From positions 434,191 through 498,190 of the forward strand of contig JACYXH010000473.1 in assembly GCA_026745465.1 (NCBI GenBank): a stretch of 64,000 bases of DNA. Reading direction: 5' to 3'. This DNA is from Lota lota (Eukaryota; Chordata; Actinopteri; Gadiformes; Lotidae). Below, in pieces: positions 1 through 28,667 of the stretch (position 1 is the stretch's first letter; each line of letters starts with the position of its first letter). The notes beneath the pieces are model-generated. The model had not been told where the DNA came from and ran no database searches. It was given only the letters and a program-made list of their open reading frames with translations. The translations under genes were made by a program, and so were the position numbers.

Positions 1-734
1 TGCCACTTAGATAACGGAATGCTTAGCCCGTTTTAAGTGCCATGTTTTGTAGGCCTTCGGCAGATATTACTTAGTAAACAGTGGCAATAGTCAACACTGT
101 TTGTTATGGTTATTAGCCAACATTTAAATAATCTCCAATTAGCACCATAGATAAGAATCTCCCTCTCAGGAGTTTTCTTGTTCATGGTTGACGTTGAACT
201 TTTTCAGTTTTCATGATAAACCACTAAGGAGTATCACGGTAATGATAATACTATTTAATTGAATGTGTGTGTGAATGGATTGGTGAGAAAATGTTGAATG
301 GTTGTATGGATAGAGGTGAAAAGGGGGGCTGGGGTTGGGTAGGGGCGCTGGGGGGCGTTGGCCTCTGAGTAGGCTCCAACATCTCCTTCCCTCCCTCCCT
401 CCCTCCCTCCATCCTACCCCACCTCTCTCTATTTCGGTTTTTGCTAACACTGCTGTGGGCTAACCCGACATACCCAACCCAACCCCGCCCTGCTCCCCTC
501 CCTCCCCCATCTCTCCTTTTACTCTATGCACAGGCAGGTAGCCTTTTGGGACAGTTGTCTTTTGTATGACGCGACCCCCAACCCAACAATTCTGTCTGTC
601 TTTTCCCTGAAAAAATAAGCCAGTGAGTGGGAGAGAGGTGCAGGGGGTATAGCTGAGTTGAAGCCCTGTGAGCTTGGAGTGGAGATGTGCGTGTTTCCTG
701 GCTTATAAGCACCGTGGCTGGAAGAGAAGCTTGC
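1..734. other. 5' flank, no gene seen
   Basis: No coding sequence or recognisable repeat family was seen here. The stretch is mixed AT-rich and pyrimidine-rich sequence, with a short GGGA/TCCC-type low-complexity patch near 385-415. A TTATAAGC motif at 704-711 could serve as a TATA-like element for the putative exon that follows, but nothing else supports a promoter. Confidence 0.4.
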
Positions 735-1608
735 TTATAGGACCCTGTCTGACTGGCTGACGGACTGACAGTCTGGTTGGTTTGTTAAGAGTGTCCCTGT
801 CTCATTCTCCTGTTACTCTCTCTCTCTCTTATACTCTTTATCTGTTCCTCTCACTGTGTTACTTTCTCTCTCCCTCTGTTACTCTCTGTCTCTCTGTCTC
901 TCTCTCTCCCTCTCTCTGTCTCTCTGTCCCTTTGCCCCTCTCCCTCCTACTCTCCTCCCTGGAGTGTGAGAGCAAGGAGATTGGGAAGGTGTGCCTCAGA
1001 CGCACTTCTGGACGGCCTGAAAGCAGAGCAGAAAGGATTTTTCCAAGCCCACTCTCTCTCTCACTCACTCACTCACTCACTTACTCTCTCTTACTCACAA
1101 ACACGCACACACACTCACTCTCTATTTCTCTCGCTGTCTCTCTCACTGTAGAATTTCCCCCTCTCATTCTACTCAAGATCTCTCTGCATATGGACTATTT
1201 GGTTGAAAACTATTTTGAGAGAAGAGAAGACGTATCACTCTGCCACCGATTTTCTGTCGCTGTTTGCTTGGCTGCCAGGTGTTTTGGCATTGTTTGTGTG
1301 TTTGTTTGTACTTTACCCCTGCACATGTGAGCTGCAATCGGACCCGAGGGACCGTCTCCAAGTTCTTTGTGCGTTCCTGAGATCCAATCTACTTTCTTTC
1401 CGATCCATTTTTTTAGTTTCAACTGCAGTTTTTGATGGTGCGAATTTAGTTTTTGCTGCATGCTTTTTTGAATTTCTGATGCCATCACATTCCATGGGAG
1501 ACCTGCGTGGCTGAAACAAGCAGGGAAGACCCACGCGAAGTTCACACCTTCTGTCGACCAACCTCCCCCTATCCCCCCATCCCATCTCGACCGCCACCTG
1601 CTCTCAAG
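735..1608 (+). other. Possible non-coding first exon (col8a2 candidate)
   Basis: The sequence CTCAAG|GTAAGA at 1603-1614 is a near-consensus splice donor, and a TATA-like TTATAAGC lies about 30 bp before the proposed start. Between them is pyrimidine-rich, (TC)n-containing sequence with no recognisable protein. Vertebrate col8a2 is known to have a non-coding 5' exon separated by a long intron from the signal-peptide exon, and the next convincing acceptor on this strand is at 32034/32035. The assignment is inference: the start is arbitrary, the intron would be about 30.4 kb, and a chance donor is quite possible. Confidence 0.2.
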
Positions 1609-4453
<2,845 letters not shown>

Positions 4454-5096
4454 CTGGTTTGGCTCTGAGTGAGTTTGCACACTGTGACCACAAGGGGGTA
4501 GGCTATCAAGAAATACAGACATTGACATTGTACAAATGCTCTTACTCACTACTGTGCTAAATATTTCCAATATCACTCTCACACTGAAGTGTAAAAGAGT
4601 TGTTTGATTTACCTCCACCGCCCTCCTTAGCACTGAGAAAAAATACTTTAAAAAGAATAGACAATAATCTACATAGAGTTTCTGTTTAAATACAACTGTT
4701 CAATGTTTGACGTTGCCTTCTTTTAAATCACTTCCAAAGCTGTTTTGGATACAGTTAAATGTTTAGTGGATAATGCCTTCATGGGGTGTGCATTGTGTTG
4801 ATATTGTTTTATTTTTTACTTCCTAATGTATTTCAAACAGCAACACTTGGTTGTTTATTGACATGCGATCGCATGCACGTGCGTATGCGGGAGAGAAAGT
4901 GAGGGCCAGAGAGAGACAGAGAGAGTTTTTTTTGTATTATTCTCTAACTCAAACTTTGCCAGCAGGAAATGATAGGGAATGCGGCTCATTCCCATATAAA
5001 TGCAAACGGTACTAGAATACTGATCACGGAACAAGGAAAAGCAAATGCCCCCTATTTGAAAAGCATGCAGACACAGAGCAAAAAACATTCTTGACA

Positions 5097-5098
<2 letters not shown>

Positions 5099-5184
<86 letters not shown>
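5099..5184 (+). repeat. (CA)43 microsatellite
   Basis: This is a perfect 86-bp CA tract, clearly seen in the sequence. Confidence 0.97.
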
Positions 5185-5186
<2 letters not shown>

Positions 5187-5880
5187 GATTTTCTTCTAGA
5201 GATACTCTTCCATAAAATGGAAAGATAACTGGACATCCTTCTCTTAATAGCATTAGAACACAGAACATTGTTAAGACAGTTTTTTTTCCTAATGCACTGC
5301 TTTTCTGCTGGAAGACTCTAGGCAAACAGCTGTTATTTCACCTTGTGTGTATTCAGAGACACACCTAGGGAACTGGACTTACAGTAAGGCTTGAGGCTAA
5401 CGAAGAATTAGCACAAGGGGCCATACAATCAGAACACAGGCTCTGGGCCGTGTCTCAATCAGAGCCCAAGAACACAACACGAAAGATGGATGGGTACCAT
5501 TTTTTCTCCATGCTAAGACAAGAGGAGTAAGATGTAGAACAGTCTGAGGAGACATTTTTGGATACACACTTGCAAGCGTACTGATGTAACTTAGTGTGTA
5601 CAGCTGTGTGAGTGTGTGTGTGTGTGGGGGGGGGTGAGTCTCTTGTATCTGTGCTAAATCACATCACATGGTACTTGGTTCTCTCGGTCATCCTTTTAAG
5701 AATGTAATCCAATTCAATTCAAATCAAATCGAATTTAGCGCTACTGTCCCGAGGCTATTCTTAAACAAAACAAGCTTTATTGTCATTCTCACAGCTGCAG
5801 TAATACACCAGAAAAAGGTGACAGTTGCGAGTCTTACGTTGGAGGTCAGTTAGAGGTGAGGCAGACAGAGAACCCATACA

Positions 5881-5900
5881 CCCCCCCCCCCCCCCCCCCC
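5881..5900 (+). repeat. Poly-C tract, C20
   Basis: This is a run of twenty cytosines. Such homopolymers are prone to polymerase slippage and sequencing length error. Confidence 0.95.
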
Positions 5901-6289
5901 AGCCGCCACCCAACCTAACATCCATCCTCCCTTAGCGTGGTTTAACCGCTGCCTGTGCACAAACGTTTGGCTTGTGCTCAAAGGAAATACGGCTGGTTCC
6001 CACCAGCACTCCGAGACCTGGAAACCACGGAGAGAGTAACATAAAAGAATATGAGCAGAGTACGTCTGTTACATCTCTCCCCCCTCCCCCCCTCCTCCGC
6101 CCCACCACTCGCTCACTCTCGCCACCCCATGCTACCACCTAACTATCTCCAAACACTGTGGGGTTAGGGTGGAGATATTGACTACTGAGTTACTACTGCT
6201 GCCTGACCGTCTTGACTGTCTGTTGGATTCTGTCTCTCTCACTCTCTTTTGCATCTCTTGTGGCTGCATCTGGACCTGGAAGAGTTTTT

Positions 6290-9679
<3,390 letters not shown>

Positions 9680-9709
<30 letters not shown>
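9680..9709 (+). repeat. Poly-C tract, C30
   Basis: This is a run of thirty cytosines. The minus strand has G-quadruplex potential. The exact length in the assembly should be treated with caution. Confidence 0.95.
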
Positions 9710-17888
<8,179 letters not shown>

Positions 17889-18121
17889 TATGCCATCTAG
17901 CCATACCTAAGTGATATGTTCTATTCCATCTAGCTCTACCCAAGTTATTTTCCATCTAGCTCTTCCCAAGCTCTATGCCATCTAGTTCTACTCAAGTTCT
18001 ATGTTCTATTCAATCTAGCTCTACCCAAGTTCTATTTTCTATTCCATCTAGCTCTACCCAAGTTATATGTTCTATTCCATCTAGCTCTACCCAAGTTATA
18101 TTCCATCTCACTCTACTCAAA
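17889..18121 (+). repeat. Minisatellite with CCATCTAGCTCTACCCAAGT core
   Basis: The core CCATCTAGCTCTACCCAAGT recurs about seven or eight times with substitutions. Copies are separated by spacers of two sizes that carry TATGTTCTATT-type sequence, giving alternating short and long periods of roughly 23 and 33 bp. Copies at 18040-18100 are the most similar to each other, as expected for recent expansion at that end. One frame gives a repeated Ser-Ser-Ser-Thr-Gln-Val peptide, but nothing supports translation. Confidence 0.85.
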
Positions 18122-18893
18122 CCAACCCCCGCCCCCCTTCACACATTGGAGCACACTATTAGACTCCAATATCAAAGACAGAATCCCTATTGAGGCGGGA
18201 ATTGATGGATGGGCGTGGGGGTGCATGCAGAGTTTTGGGTCGTAATAGAGGAATAATTGGGGAATATGGTTTCCAATATGTGTTTTTTTTCATTTTTCTT
18301 TTGCAAAGCTGTGAGGCGCATTCAAGTCTGGAGATCAAACAGGGTGGTGCTTTTTATGTTGTACAAACCACAGTGAATGGAGAAGCCGTGGCCTAGCCAC
18401 AGTGGCCTGCATTGTGTCATCCGAGGATCCTCTGCAGCGTCCTTGTTTCTCTCTCTCTATCTCTCTCTTCATTTCTTCATGTTTCTTCCTCTCTCGGTCA
18501 TTGCTCTGCCCGTCATTGAGTTGCTGCTGCTGATGTTGTTGGACGTCGCTCCTCAAGTGTTTGGTTCGGTGGAAGCCATTCAAGTTCCTCAATCAGAACC
18601 AAAGATGGTATCTTTTTTGGGACTGGTTTCCGGTTTCATTTTCCCCATAAGTTAACAATAAAATAGAATAAGGTTAGGATTTTGAACATACACATTCAAA
18701 GAATACCAATTTTTTCTGTGTCCTTTCAACAAATTCAACGTTGTAAGATTAACCCAATGTAATATTTTAAACATCTATTCTATCTCAAACTGCATATAAG
18801 TAACAACTTCACAAAGCCATTACGGCTGACCAATAATGTACGTTAAATTAAAAAGACGAGAAATCCTTACCAAGGGTGTGTCTTCCCCCCTGA

Positions 18894-18910
18894 AACACAC
18901 ATCTACACAC

Positions 18911-19008
<98 letters not shown>

Positions 19009-19064
19009 ACACATACACACACACATCTACACATACACACACACATCTACACACACACACACAC

Positions 19065-19108
<44 letters not shown>

Positions 19109-19146
19109 CTACACACACACATCTACACACACACACACACACACAC
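18894..19146 (+). repeat. Compound CA microsatellite with ATCTACAC interruptions
   Basis: A 250-bp CA-rich array starts with two ATCTACAC units and runs through a long perfect (AC)n. It then contains interspersed TACACACA and CATCTACACA units. The repeated interruption pattern suggests expansion of a higher-order unit rather than dinucleotide slippage alone. Confidence 0.95.
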
Positions 19147-21026
19147 TGATCAGCGGACGCCGGCTGGGCAGCCAGGTGGCTCAGGGATCTCCCAGCCAAC
19201 TCCCCGCTGGGTTCCAACACCACCTCAAAGCCGCTGGCACCTCTCCTGCCCCCACCGCACACCTATTTACCCATCTAAGGACTTCGTAAACAAGCTCACA
19301 GAGAGAAGCACTCAACACCCACTTCCCCTCGTCTGCCCTGTTTTACACCTCCATCTCTCTCTTGGCATTCCTCTCTGGGTTTGGGTTTGTTTAGAGTAAT
19401 AACACTGCACAGGAGCCCACCCTCACTGAGGATTCCACCAGCTTGAAGGAATGACTGTGATTCCGTGCAGAGGCACACCCATAGAGTGCTTATTCATGAT
19501 CTCCCCTCCCGGTGCTGCCCTGCATAAAACTGTTAGGTAGGGACACAGCATGTGCGTTGGATTTAAATCTGCACCGTTTCACTAGAGCTAAAACCTTTAG
19601 TCTGAACCTGTTTGAAATTCTAGGTATCTCTAAAGAATAAAACCCCCTCCATGGCCCAATGAACCCAGGGATTTTCGAGTGTTGGCTGCAGTTAAAAAGC
19701 GCATTTCAGAATGAACACCGTCAGCTCTGTAGTCCAAGCAGCTGGATTACCCAAGATACTTTCAGAAAGATGTTCGACCTTTTACCGTCCAAGGTCATCC
19801 CGGCTGTTGTTTTTTGTTTGTTTTCTTCCCTTTGTCTAACCTGCCTCTACATTGGACTAAACATGCTGCGTCTGTCTGTAAATACCCAGCCCCCTGTCTC
19901 CGTGATGTTGATTTATTAGCTCTGGAAGGGCGCCGCTCAGGGAGCCTGGCCTTTGCTTCCCCAGAATCCCCCTCTCCTGTCCGCCTACACTCTAGCACTC
20001 CTATCCAAGGATACGTCTCATTCCCCTTGTCTGTGGCTACTCCCAAACTTTCGAGAATGTCCCCTGCTCACTGCTGCCAGTGATAACCGCCTATCTGATC
20101 GCGCAGAACAGTTCCCTAATGAACTTTGAGATGCTTGCGTTACCGAAGGACCCTTTTTTAATGGCAACCTTGCATGCTAGGTAATGTGCAATGTACAAAA
20201 GGACAAAGTGCAGATTCCCTCCCTTGCTCCATGGCTCTGACTGACTCCAAAACAAACAAAAATAGGTATTCGGTGTTCCTTTATTTCCGCACAATTTCAA
20301 CCGTTTGGTACACGGTGCATAATGAGAGGGCTATTATCGTGTCTAGCCTCTAGGAGACTCAATGGTCTGTTTTTATTGGTCTGCTTGGCAGCGCTGAAGG
20401 AATTCCATGCAGCAGGTGAACAGGGAAAGTAACTTTAGTTTTAAGGGGCTGGATAATTACCTGAATGTTCGACGTTATTCAATGCTCTCGCTTGTTGTTT
20501 TTCTTCCTTGTTGATGGGGGTATACTTAATGGCCCGTTGCTCATAAATTCACCCCGGGTTTTGTTGTGTTTACAATCCCAAAACACATAGTTCTCTGCCT
20601 GTCTTTTTGACCTAAATAATTTCTACCGTTGCTGTTATTGGTTGTAAATGCAGCCATTGTGGGTTATATGTGGGAGCTGCACTCGGATCCCTGTGACAAG
20701 CGGGGGAGTCCATTCGTTTCATTTGACAACTTATAGTGCTTAGTATACATTTCCAATGTGGAGGAGGAGGGTTTATTTTCCATGTGCACTGCTGGAGATC
20801 ATTGATGTGCACTCAGTGACTGTGCCATTACCTGCAATCTTTATTTAGTCTCATAACAACCAGAACATTCTGTTGTCTCTTCTCTGGATCACCTGTTGAT
20901 GACTCAAAGAGATATGAGTGAGAGAGAGTGAGAAAGAGAGAGAGAGATGCATCTGATGTTCTTTTGATAGGAGGAGATCCCTGAAGAGCACTCCAGGAAA
21001 CTGAAAGGGGAGAAGAACCATGATGA
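19147..21026. other. Non-coding, no gene seen
   Basis: No coding exon, RNA gene or mobile element is recognised. Sequence complexity is ordinary, with GA-rich sequence near 20914-20946. Confidence 0.3.
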
Positions 21027-21050
21027 GGGGGGGGGGGGGGGGGGGGGGGG
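21027..21050 (+). repeat. Poly-G tract, G24
   Basis: This is a run of twenty-four guanines on the plus strand with G-quadruplex potential. It lies about 95 bp upstream of a GT microsatellite. Confidence 0.95.
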
Positions 21051-21144
21051 TAGTTGTATGGATGTCAAAAGGTCCTAAAGGGGTCCTTAGATGTGTGGAC
21101 AAAGTGGAGGAGGAAAGAAAGATTAATTGAGGGACGGGGAGGGA

Positions 21145-21145
<1 letters not shown>

Positions 21146-21237
<92 letters not shown>

Positions 21238-21242
21238 TGAGA
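21146..21242 (+). repeat. (GT)n followed by (GA)n compound microsatellite
   Basis: A GT tract with two GTAT interruptions runs to about 21228 and passes directly into a short GA run. Confidence 0.95.
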
Positions 21243-22281
<1,039 letters not shown>

Positions 22282-22740
22282 TTCAGTTCTTGTTCTTGTT
22301 CTTGAGAAAACTGCTCACAAACCAGACAGCACAATCAGACAGCATGGTGAAGTATATATTAGGATTAGGAACAATCCCAGACATCCCACATCGTCTCCCA
22401 TCAAACTTGATGCTATACATACCTTCATTTATGCCCCATTTAAGCCACAAATGCATCCCTATGAACCTTACCACAAAACCTTTATATGATCACAAATCAA
22501 AAAAGTGTTTCTCATAGTTCAACATGGCCACAACATCCCAATATCCCAGACCACAGTGAAATAATTCAAGCTATTTTGATCACATGACCACAATAGAAAC
22601 AACGTTAGACAATATCCCTGTTCTTGTATTTGTAATTTATATTTGTGTCCATTTCCCCCAAAAGAACAGCACTCGTTTTTCATGTCTTGACTCAACTTCT
22701 TTTCAAACTTTTGTTTACTATATCTTGACACCAAACAGAG

Positions 22741-22884
22741 GCACACACACACACATACCAAACATTCCCACATCCTCACTCACACACGCACACACACACA
22801 CACACACAAATTCACTCACTCACTCACACACATACACACACACACACACACACACCAAACATTCTCCTATCCTCACACACACTT

Positions 22885-22933
<49 letters not shown>
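22741..22933 (+). repeat. Interrupted CA microsatellite array
   Basis: Several CA blocks are separated by short unique sequence (CACTCACTCACT, CATACACAC, CCAAACATTCTC) and end in a perfect (CA)n of about 46 bp. Confidence 0.93.
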
Positions 22934-22936
<3 letters not shown>

Positions 22937-25900
22937 TCATGTTTATTCAGGCCTGTGTGAGCGCTGTGGTTTTACAGAGGTGTAAGGCCAGGGCTAGCCG
23001 TGTCCTCTTACAGAGCCAGCGCTGTGCGCCAGCTGCTAATAAAGACTAGCATTGATCCGGATCACTGGGGGTGGGCTTGTAGCAGGGACCCCAGTCATAA
23101 GGGGCTCTATACTGTATGCTGGTGGTCTGGGGGTGACGTAAACCTACAGCCATGCATTGGTGAGCATCTGGTTGTTTCTGGGGTTGTGTGTGTGTGTTGA
23201 AGTGTAAGGATGTGTGTCTGTGTGGTAGAGAGAGGGAGAGGCTGAATTGAGAGGGGCTCTAAAAGCGCAGGTATAAGGTCCAGAGTTTAATGCATGCTGG
23301 TCAGTGATCAATCAAATCGTGTTTCATGAACACTTGATGGACCTTGGCAGGGGCTCAATGTATTTTCATTGGTCAAAAGGGGATAAGAGGGGGAAAAGAG
23401 CGGAAGCATCCACCACATTGTATGGTGAAGCGAGAGAGAGAGAAAAAGAAAGACATGAGAGCGAGAGGAAACAATGAAAGGGAAGGCTGGCTCATGTGAT
23501 ACGGACAGAGAAAGTGGGCTGTGTGGAATGTGTGACGTGATCCCGAGTGTGAGGGGCCTGCTTCACAGTTCATATAAATGCAATTGCATGGCAGTCCACA
23601 TCTATGTGTGATGTGAAACAGATACAAATAACTTTCTCACTAGAGCACATTGTGTGTCTCGCCGAGCTAAACGCAAAAGCTTTGCATTTCAAAATGATTT
23701 CCAGTCGCCCAACCATATTTTTTGATGCCTCACAAGAAACCAGTAAATGAAACCGTAAACAGCACACATTACAAACACACACACATACACACACACGCGT
23801 GTGCGTGCCTGCACATACACATCCTGACACACATACACACAACCCGCCACACAACAGAAGTCACACACACATCAAACAAACTCATCTGACAAATCACATG
23901 CTGTGAGATCCCACACTCACCATCTCCTGTCAATCAACGAGTGTCACCTGACTCAGAATCCCGCTCAGAATCACATAGCACCAATGCACCAACGTTGAGG
24001 AGCAGTATGAGGTCGCTAATAATGAACATTATTATACTGCATTGCATATGCATTCAGTGAAGTGATTCACTTGGTTCACACACTAGTGAAACAACGCAAT
24101 CACCCCGATAGTTCATGGATACGTTCCATCACCAGCCCCTGAGTTCTTGGAAAGACTTCGCTGCTGTACTTCAGCGCTCTACAGCCGTATCATACAAACA
24201 CATCTGCCTGCTGCCTAAGCAGGCTGCAGTGTGGGATTTGGATCTTGGGACACGTTATTGTCTGCTGGACGTGGTTGTATGGGCCGGTGCCAGAGAAGAA
24301 GAAGCCGTTTATACGGATCCCCTGGTCGTACCCAAAGCACCAAAGAAGCCTCCAGCACGGAGGCTTTTCATCTCCTTTGTGGAGATTTGACTGAGATTTC
24401 CTGGCCCTGATTAAATCATAATCCTGTCCTCCTCTGCCCCACACCCCCTCTGTTAAAAACAGAAAATGTTCCATTTTCTGACTGCCGAGTGAGGAACGTG
24501 TGAGTGTGTGTGTGTGTGTGTATTTGTGTGTGCGCGTGAGAGTTTGTTTGACTTCTTTCACTGCATGCTTTTCTTTTGGACTACGTCTGTGCATCTGTCG
24601 AGTGTGCGTGTGTTTGGCTTGCCTCTCGTTGTGTGTTTGTGTGTGTGCGTGGTTTGATGTGTGTGTGCAAGGCTGCCAGTGGATGCCGTTTATGAGATGA
24701 TTGGCACGGCGCACATCTGAAGTGGGTCAGGAGTGGAGATCAAGAGCTTAAGCTTTTATTTTCTGCCCTGTTTCATTGCGCTCCTCTGCTACTCTGTTTT
24801 TTTCTGTTTGTTCTCTCCGCCTGTCAGAACAGTTTCTCATCTTCTTCTTGCCTTAATATCTGTCTCCCTCCCTTCTTTGGTTGTTTCACACTCCTTTAAC
24901 AACATAAGACTCTTAGCTCATTACTCTCTCCCCTCTCTCGGTCTCTCTCTCGCTCTCTCTGTCTCTTTCTCTCTCTTTCTCCCCCTCTCAGTCTCCGTCT
25001 GTCATTCTTTCTCTCTCTCTGTCTCTCCCCCTCTCTCTCTCCGTCTTCACCTTCTGTTTCCGTTCCATCACGCAACAACTTTCCATCTCCTTCAATCAGA
25101 GTTTCAGAGATAGCTATTGAAGACACAATCTGTTTTATCTGCTTGTTTTGATAGAACGTCAGAACCGTGGAATTCTTTGATAAAAAAAAAACACACAAAA
25201 CCCAACGACTTTTCCATGAGAGAAGAAGGGGAACAATGAAAAGCTTGTGAATATATCGTGGGGGTTTAGCCTCCTCTATTTCGTCGCCCTTGGAACACTT
25301 CACACCTTCAAAGCACTGAAACCCAAGTAAACCTTGTCTCTCTCCACACGGGCCCCTATGGAGGCCTTCCCTTTGGATGAACTGCCACCATTTATACTGT
25401 ACATTGAAACATGGCCAGGGGAGCGCAGGAAAGAAAGAAAAAAAAGAAAAAGGCCTCCATTACAAAAACGGCTCGGGTTCCTTATGAATATTTGACAGAG
25501 TTGAGTTGGTAATTACCTGTGCAAATAATAGATAATTAGATAATTAACACACATCAATTCAAATAGCCATCATTTGAAAGGAAAATGGCTGCTTTTGGGC
25601 TTGAGAAAAGAAATGTTACCTGATCTGTGAGGAGCCTGTTTGTACATACTGTACAGTAGACTCCATTCTGTGCGATTGGGAAGTCCTTCCAGGAGCTAAA
25701 AGTATGGCTTTCTGGAGACATACAGAGGGGAGAGAGACACACAGAAACAGTACCTCCCCATGCTGAGTCTACATTTTCAACACAAGTTACAGTCCAACAG
25801 TAACCCTCAAACCCTCTACGATAAAACCTACGGCAGTGTACTCTGTAGTCTGTCAAAAAACATTTCTTAAATGATCGTGATCACTTTCCTCCTTTGGAGC

Positions 25901-26917
25901 ACTCTCGGCCAGTATAGCATGCACTCTAAAAAGAAAAAGAAAAGAAAAACGAAAGACCGTACTTGCTCAGCAAGGTCTTGGCAGCACACAATCACAGCAT
26001 TCACACCAACCATGTCCTTGTGCAGAGCGAGAGAAACATGCAAGGGCGAGGAGAAAAGAGAGAGACGGAGAGCAAATGAGACGAGGAAACCGGAGAGGGA
26101 GAGGAAATAGCTGACTTTGTCAGTCAAGACCTACCGTTAATTTCAGATTTTATTTTATTTTATGACAAATTCGATTTACAGAGAGCACTCCTGTTGAATG
26201 AGGTCAAGCTATGATGAACGGTGACCTCTGCTTCACATTCCCCTCTCTGTCTTTGTCAAACGCTTGTGTCCATAAATCTGCATACCTATAAAGACTGTTG
26301 TGAAATTGCACAAATATTTGTCTGTAAGTGATAGGCTTCCGGTAAGGTCAGGTTTTAAGTATGTAGTGGTCTTAGGGGGCTTTTATAGGAGCTGGTCTTG
26401 CTTCCATCAGGAGGAATTTAATATATCGCTGAGGAACAGATGGAAGCAAGAGTTTCCCTTCATGGTGTATGCATATGATGTGTGAAAATGTTTTCCAACA
26501 ATTACGTAATCACTGGCTCTTATTTGGTTTTGGAGTTCACCCATAGGTCAGACTGTAGAGTAATAGACAGACCCCGTCCATCCGTCTCAGGAGTGTGTCT
26601 GTTTCCCTGTATCAAGGCTCGTCTCTGCTTTCAGGTAATTTCCTCCAACAGCTCGGGAGCCAGGGTGAAACCTTCTGGGGAAACACTAATCATTTAGCTC
26701 CCTCTTGCCTTTCTTTTTCTCCTTGTACTCTCTCTCTCACTTCTGTCACACATGTCTGACCCCCGCAGCGAGAGAGATGACATGAACAAGCGAGGGGAGG
26801 TGATAGGCAATTTATTCAGAATGGATAGCTTCTCATGGGAATCTATGGGTTATTCCTCGCTGAAGAATGAGCGAGAGGTGCCTTTATGTTTTGTGCATGA
26901 GTTATGCATGCACACGC

Positions 26918-26923
<6 letters not shown>

Positions 26924-26993
<70 letters not shown>
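26924..26993 (+). repeat. (CA)35 microsatellite
   Basis: This is a perfect CA tract of about 70 bp. Confidence 0.96.
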
Positions 26994-26995
<2 letters not shown>

Positions 26996-27446
26996 TACAC
27001 ACACTCCATCGTTATTTGTGGTTCTGTTTCTGCACTATAACCCAATATAAGGATTGAAACGTCTCACTCTGAATGAAGTCATCAAAAAGTAAAACACACA
27101 TACTAAACCCCATGCTGCTTTCGTTCCCAGCCTTTGCCAAGAGCTGCTCATTTTTGCTATTATTTTGTTTTTGTATGTAACCTAGACCCTCCATCTCCTT
27201 TGGTATCCCTCACCCCACCCTTTCACTCATTCATTCCATCAACACCAGCCCCCTTCAGTAACCCCACCACAACCTGAGGGGTTGCCAGCCAACCACCAAC
27301 CTAATTTATCCCTCCTTCCCACCTCTCATCTCCTTCCATCAACCTTTCCCTCCGCACGCTACACTCGTTGGGGACGTTAGGATAACAGATGCCAGGTCCA
27401 CAGCTATCACTTCCTGTAGAACTGATGTAGGTAGCTGACCTTTAAA

Positions 27447-27463
27447 CCCCCCCCCCCCCCCCC
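27447..27463 (+). repeat. Poly-C tract, C17
   Basis: This is a run of seventeen cytosines, followed by CACTCCACTCC-type sequence like that after the C30 run at 60503. Confidence 0.95.
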
Positions 27464-28600
27464 ACTCCACTCCCCAACCAAGCCGTGTGTGGATGTCAGT
27501 TTTCTATGTTTATCCTTTCTATTTCTATATTATTTTATGTATTTGAGTATTTTCATGTTCAGTAAGTCATCCACCATCTTGGTATTTCTAAAAGAAAGAG
27601 GATGGATAGATGATTCACATTCACGTGCATACCACGATGTAACCAACAAATCCCTCTCTAATCTCAGATTTATCCATGTTTGTGTAGTGCTCATCAATGG
27701 ACTGACAGACATTTAAAGTAGGCCTAATCCATGAGCTGGGCAATGTTATTTGTTGATCATGAAGGTCATGTGTTGGTCATGTATCTGAGCTTGGTCTGGT
27801 GATCATGATATGGAAGAGATGGATTACACTGTTAACCTGCAGTGCAGCAGCCATTCATTTTCCTGTTCATTACAGCTGTCCATGAAGGAAAGAAAGAGAG
27901 AGAAATATGGACGACGTCTGCCTGGCCGATGCAGAATTAGACGTGTTGTTTGAGAATTGAAAAGATACTTTTTTAATTTTGAACTCTTCCTGCCCTTCAC
28001 TGTTAAATAGATGTTTCTGAAGTCTAACGTTTGAGCAGATGTCACTTTATAGAAATGTTTTGTGGTGTCATGCACGGCTCCCCTCCGTCTGTAAGACGGA
28101 GACCGTGTCTCTCTATGTCTATCTTTAGCTATCTATATCTCTCTTTCATGCCTGCACGTATTGTGTAAATTGTATGGAAATAAGAAAAACAAACGTCACG
28201 TCTCGACAGGTCCCAGACAGCCGCGCATTTATTTTCTAATCATTGCGTGAAATGAAACAGGGTTTTGTCCACTCAGAAAAAGGACAGGAACGCTTTTGTG
28301 GGTGCACATTAGGGCCTCTGTTTCCAAAGGCACCATTCACTGGCTCATATAGGCAGAGGAATTCTACAGCCAAAGTGACGACTGTCACTGAATCATAAGT
28401 CATGTAGTAGAGCTAACCACTCAGTCGAGATGCAAACTCAGATGGAAACACACACACACACACACATACACACATATACATGTACATGCAATTACAAAGA
28501 CACACACAAACACACACATACACACACAACACATGCACAAAAACACACACAGTTACAATGACTCATTCTTTTTGGCAGGAGTATACACTCTATCTCTCTC

Positions 28601-28603
<3 letters not shown>

Positions 28604-28663
<60 letters not shown>
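28604..28663 (+). repeat. (CA)30 microsatellite
   Basis: This is a perfect CA tract of about 60 bp, preceded by a CA-rich stretch from about 28448. Confidence 0.96.

Positions 28664-28667
<4 letters not shown>

Noticed and set aside
782..1330. 182-residue plus-strand open frame rich in Ser and Leu
   Set aside because: It is mostly (TC)n-type pyrimidine sequence. No protein similarity is recognised, and it overlaps a possible non-coding exon.
18894..19146. CRISPR-like spaced repeats
   Set aside because: The units are CA-microsatellite variants with no unique spacers, and the DNA is vertebrate.
24115..24390. 91-residue plus-strand open frame
   Set aside because: No family is recognised, there is no supporting splice or promoter context, and its length is expected by chance in 64 kb.
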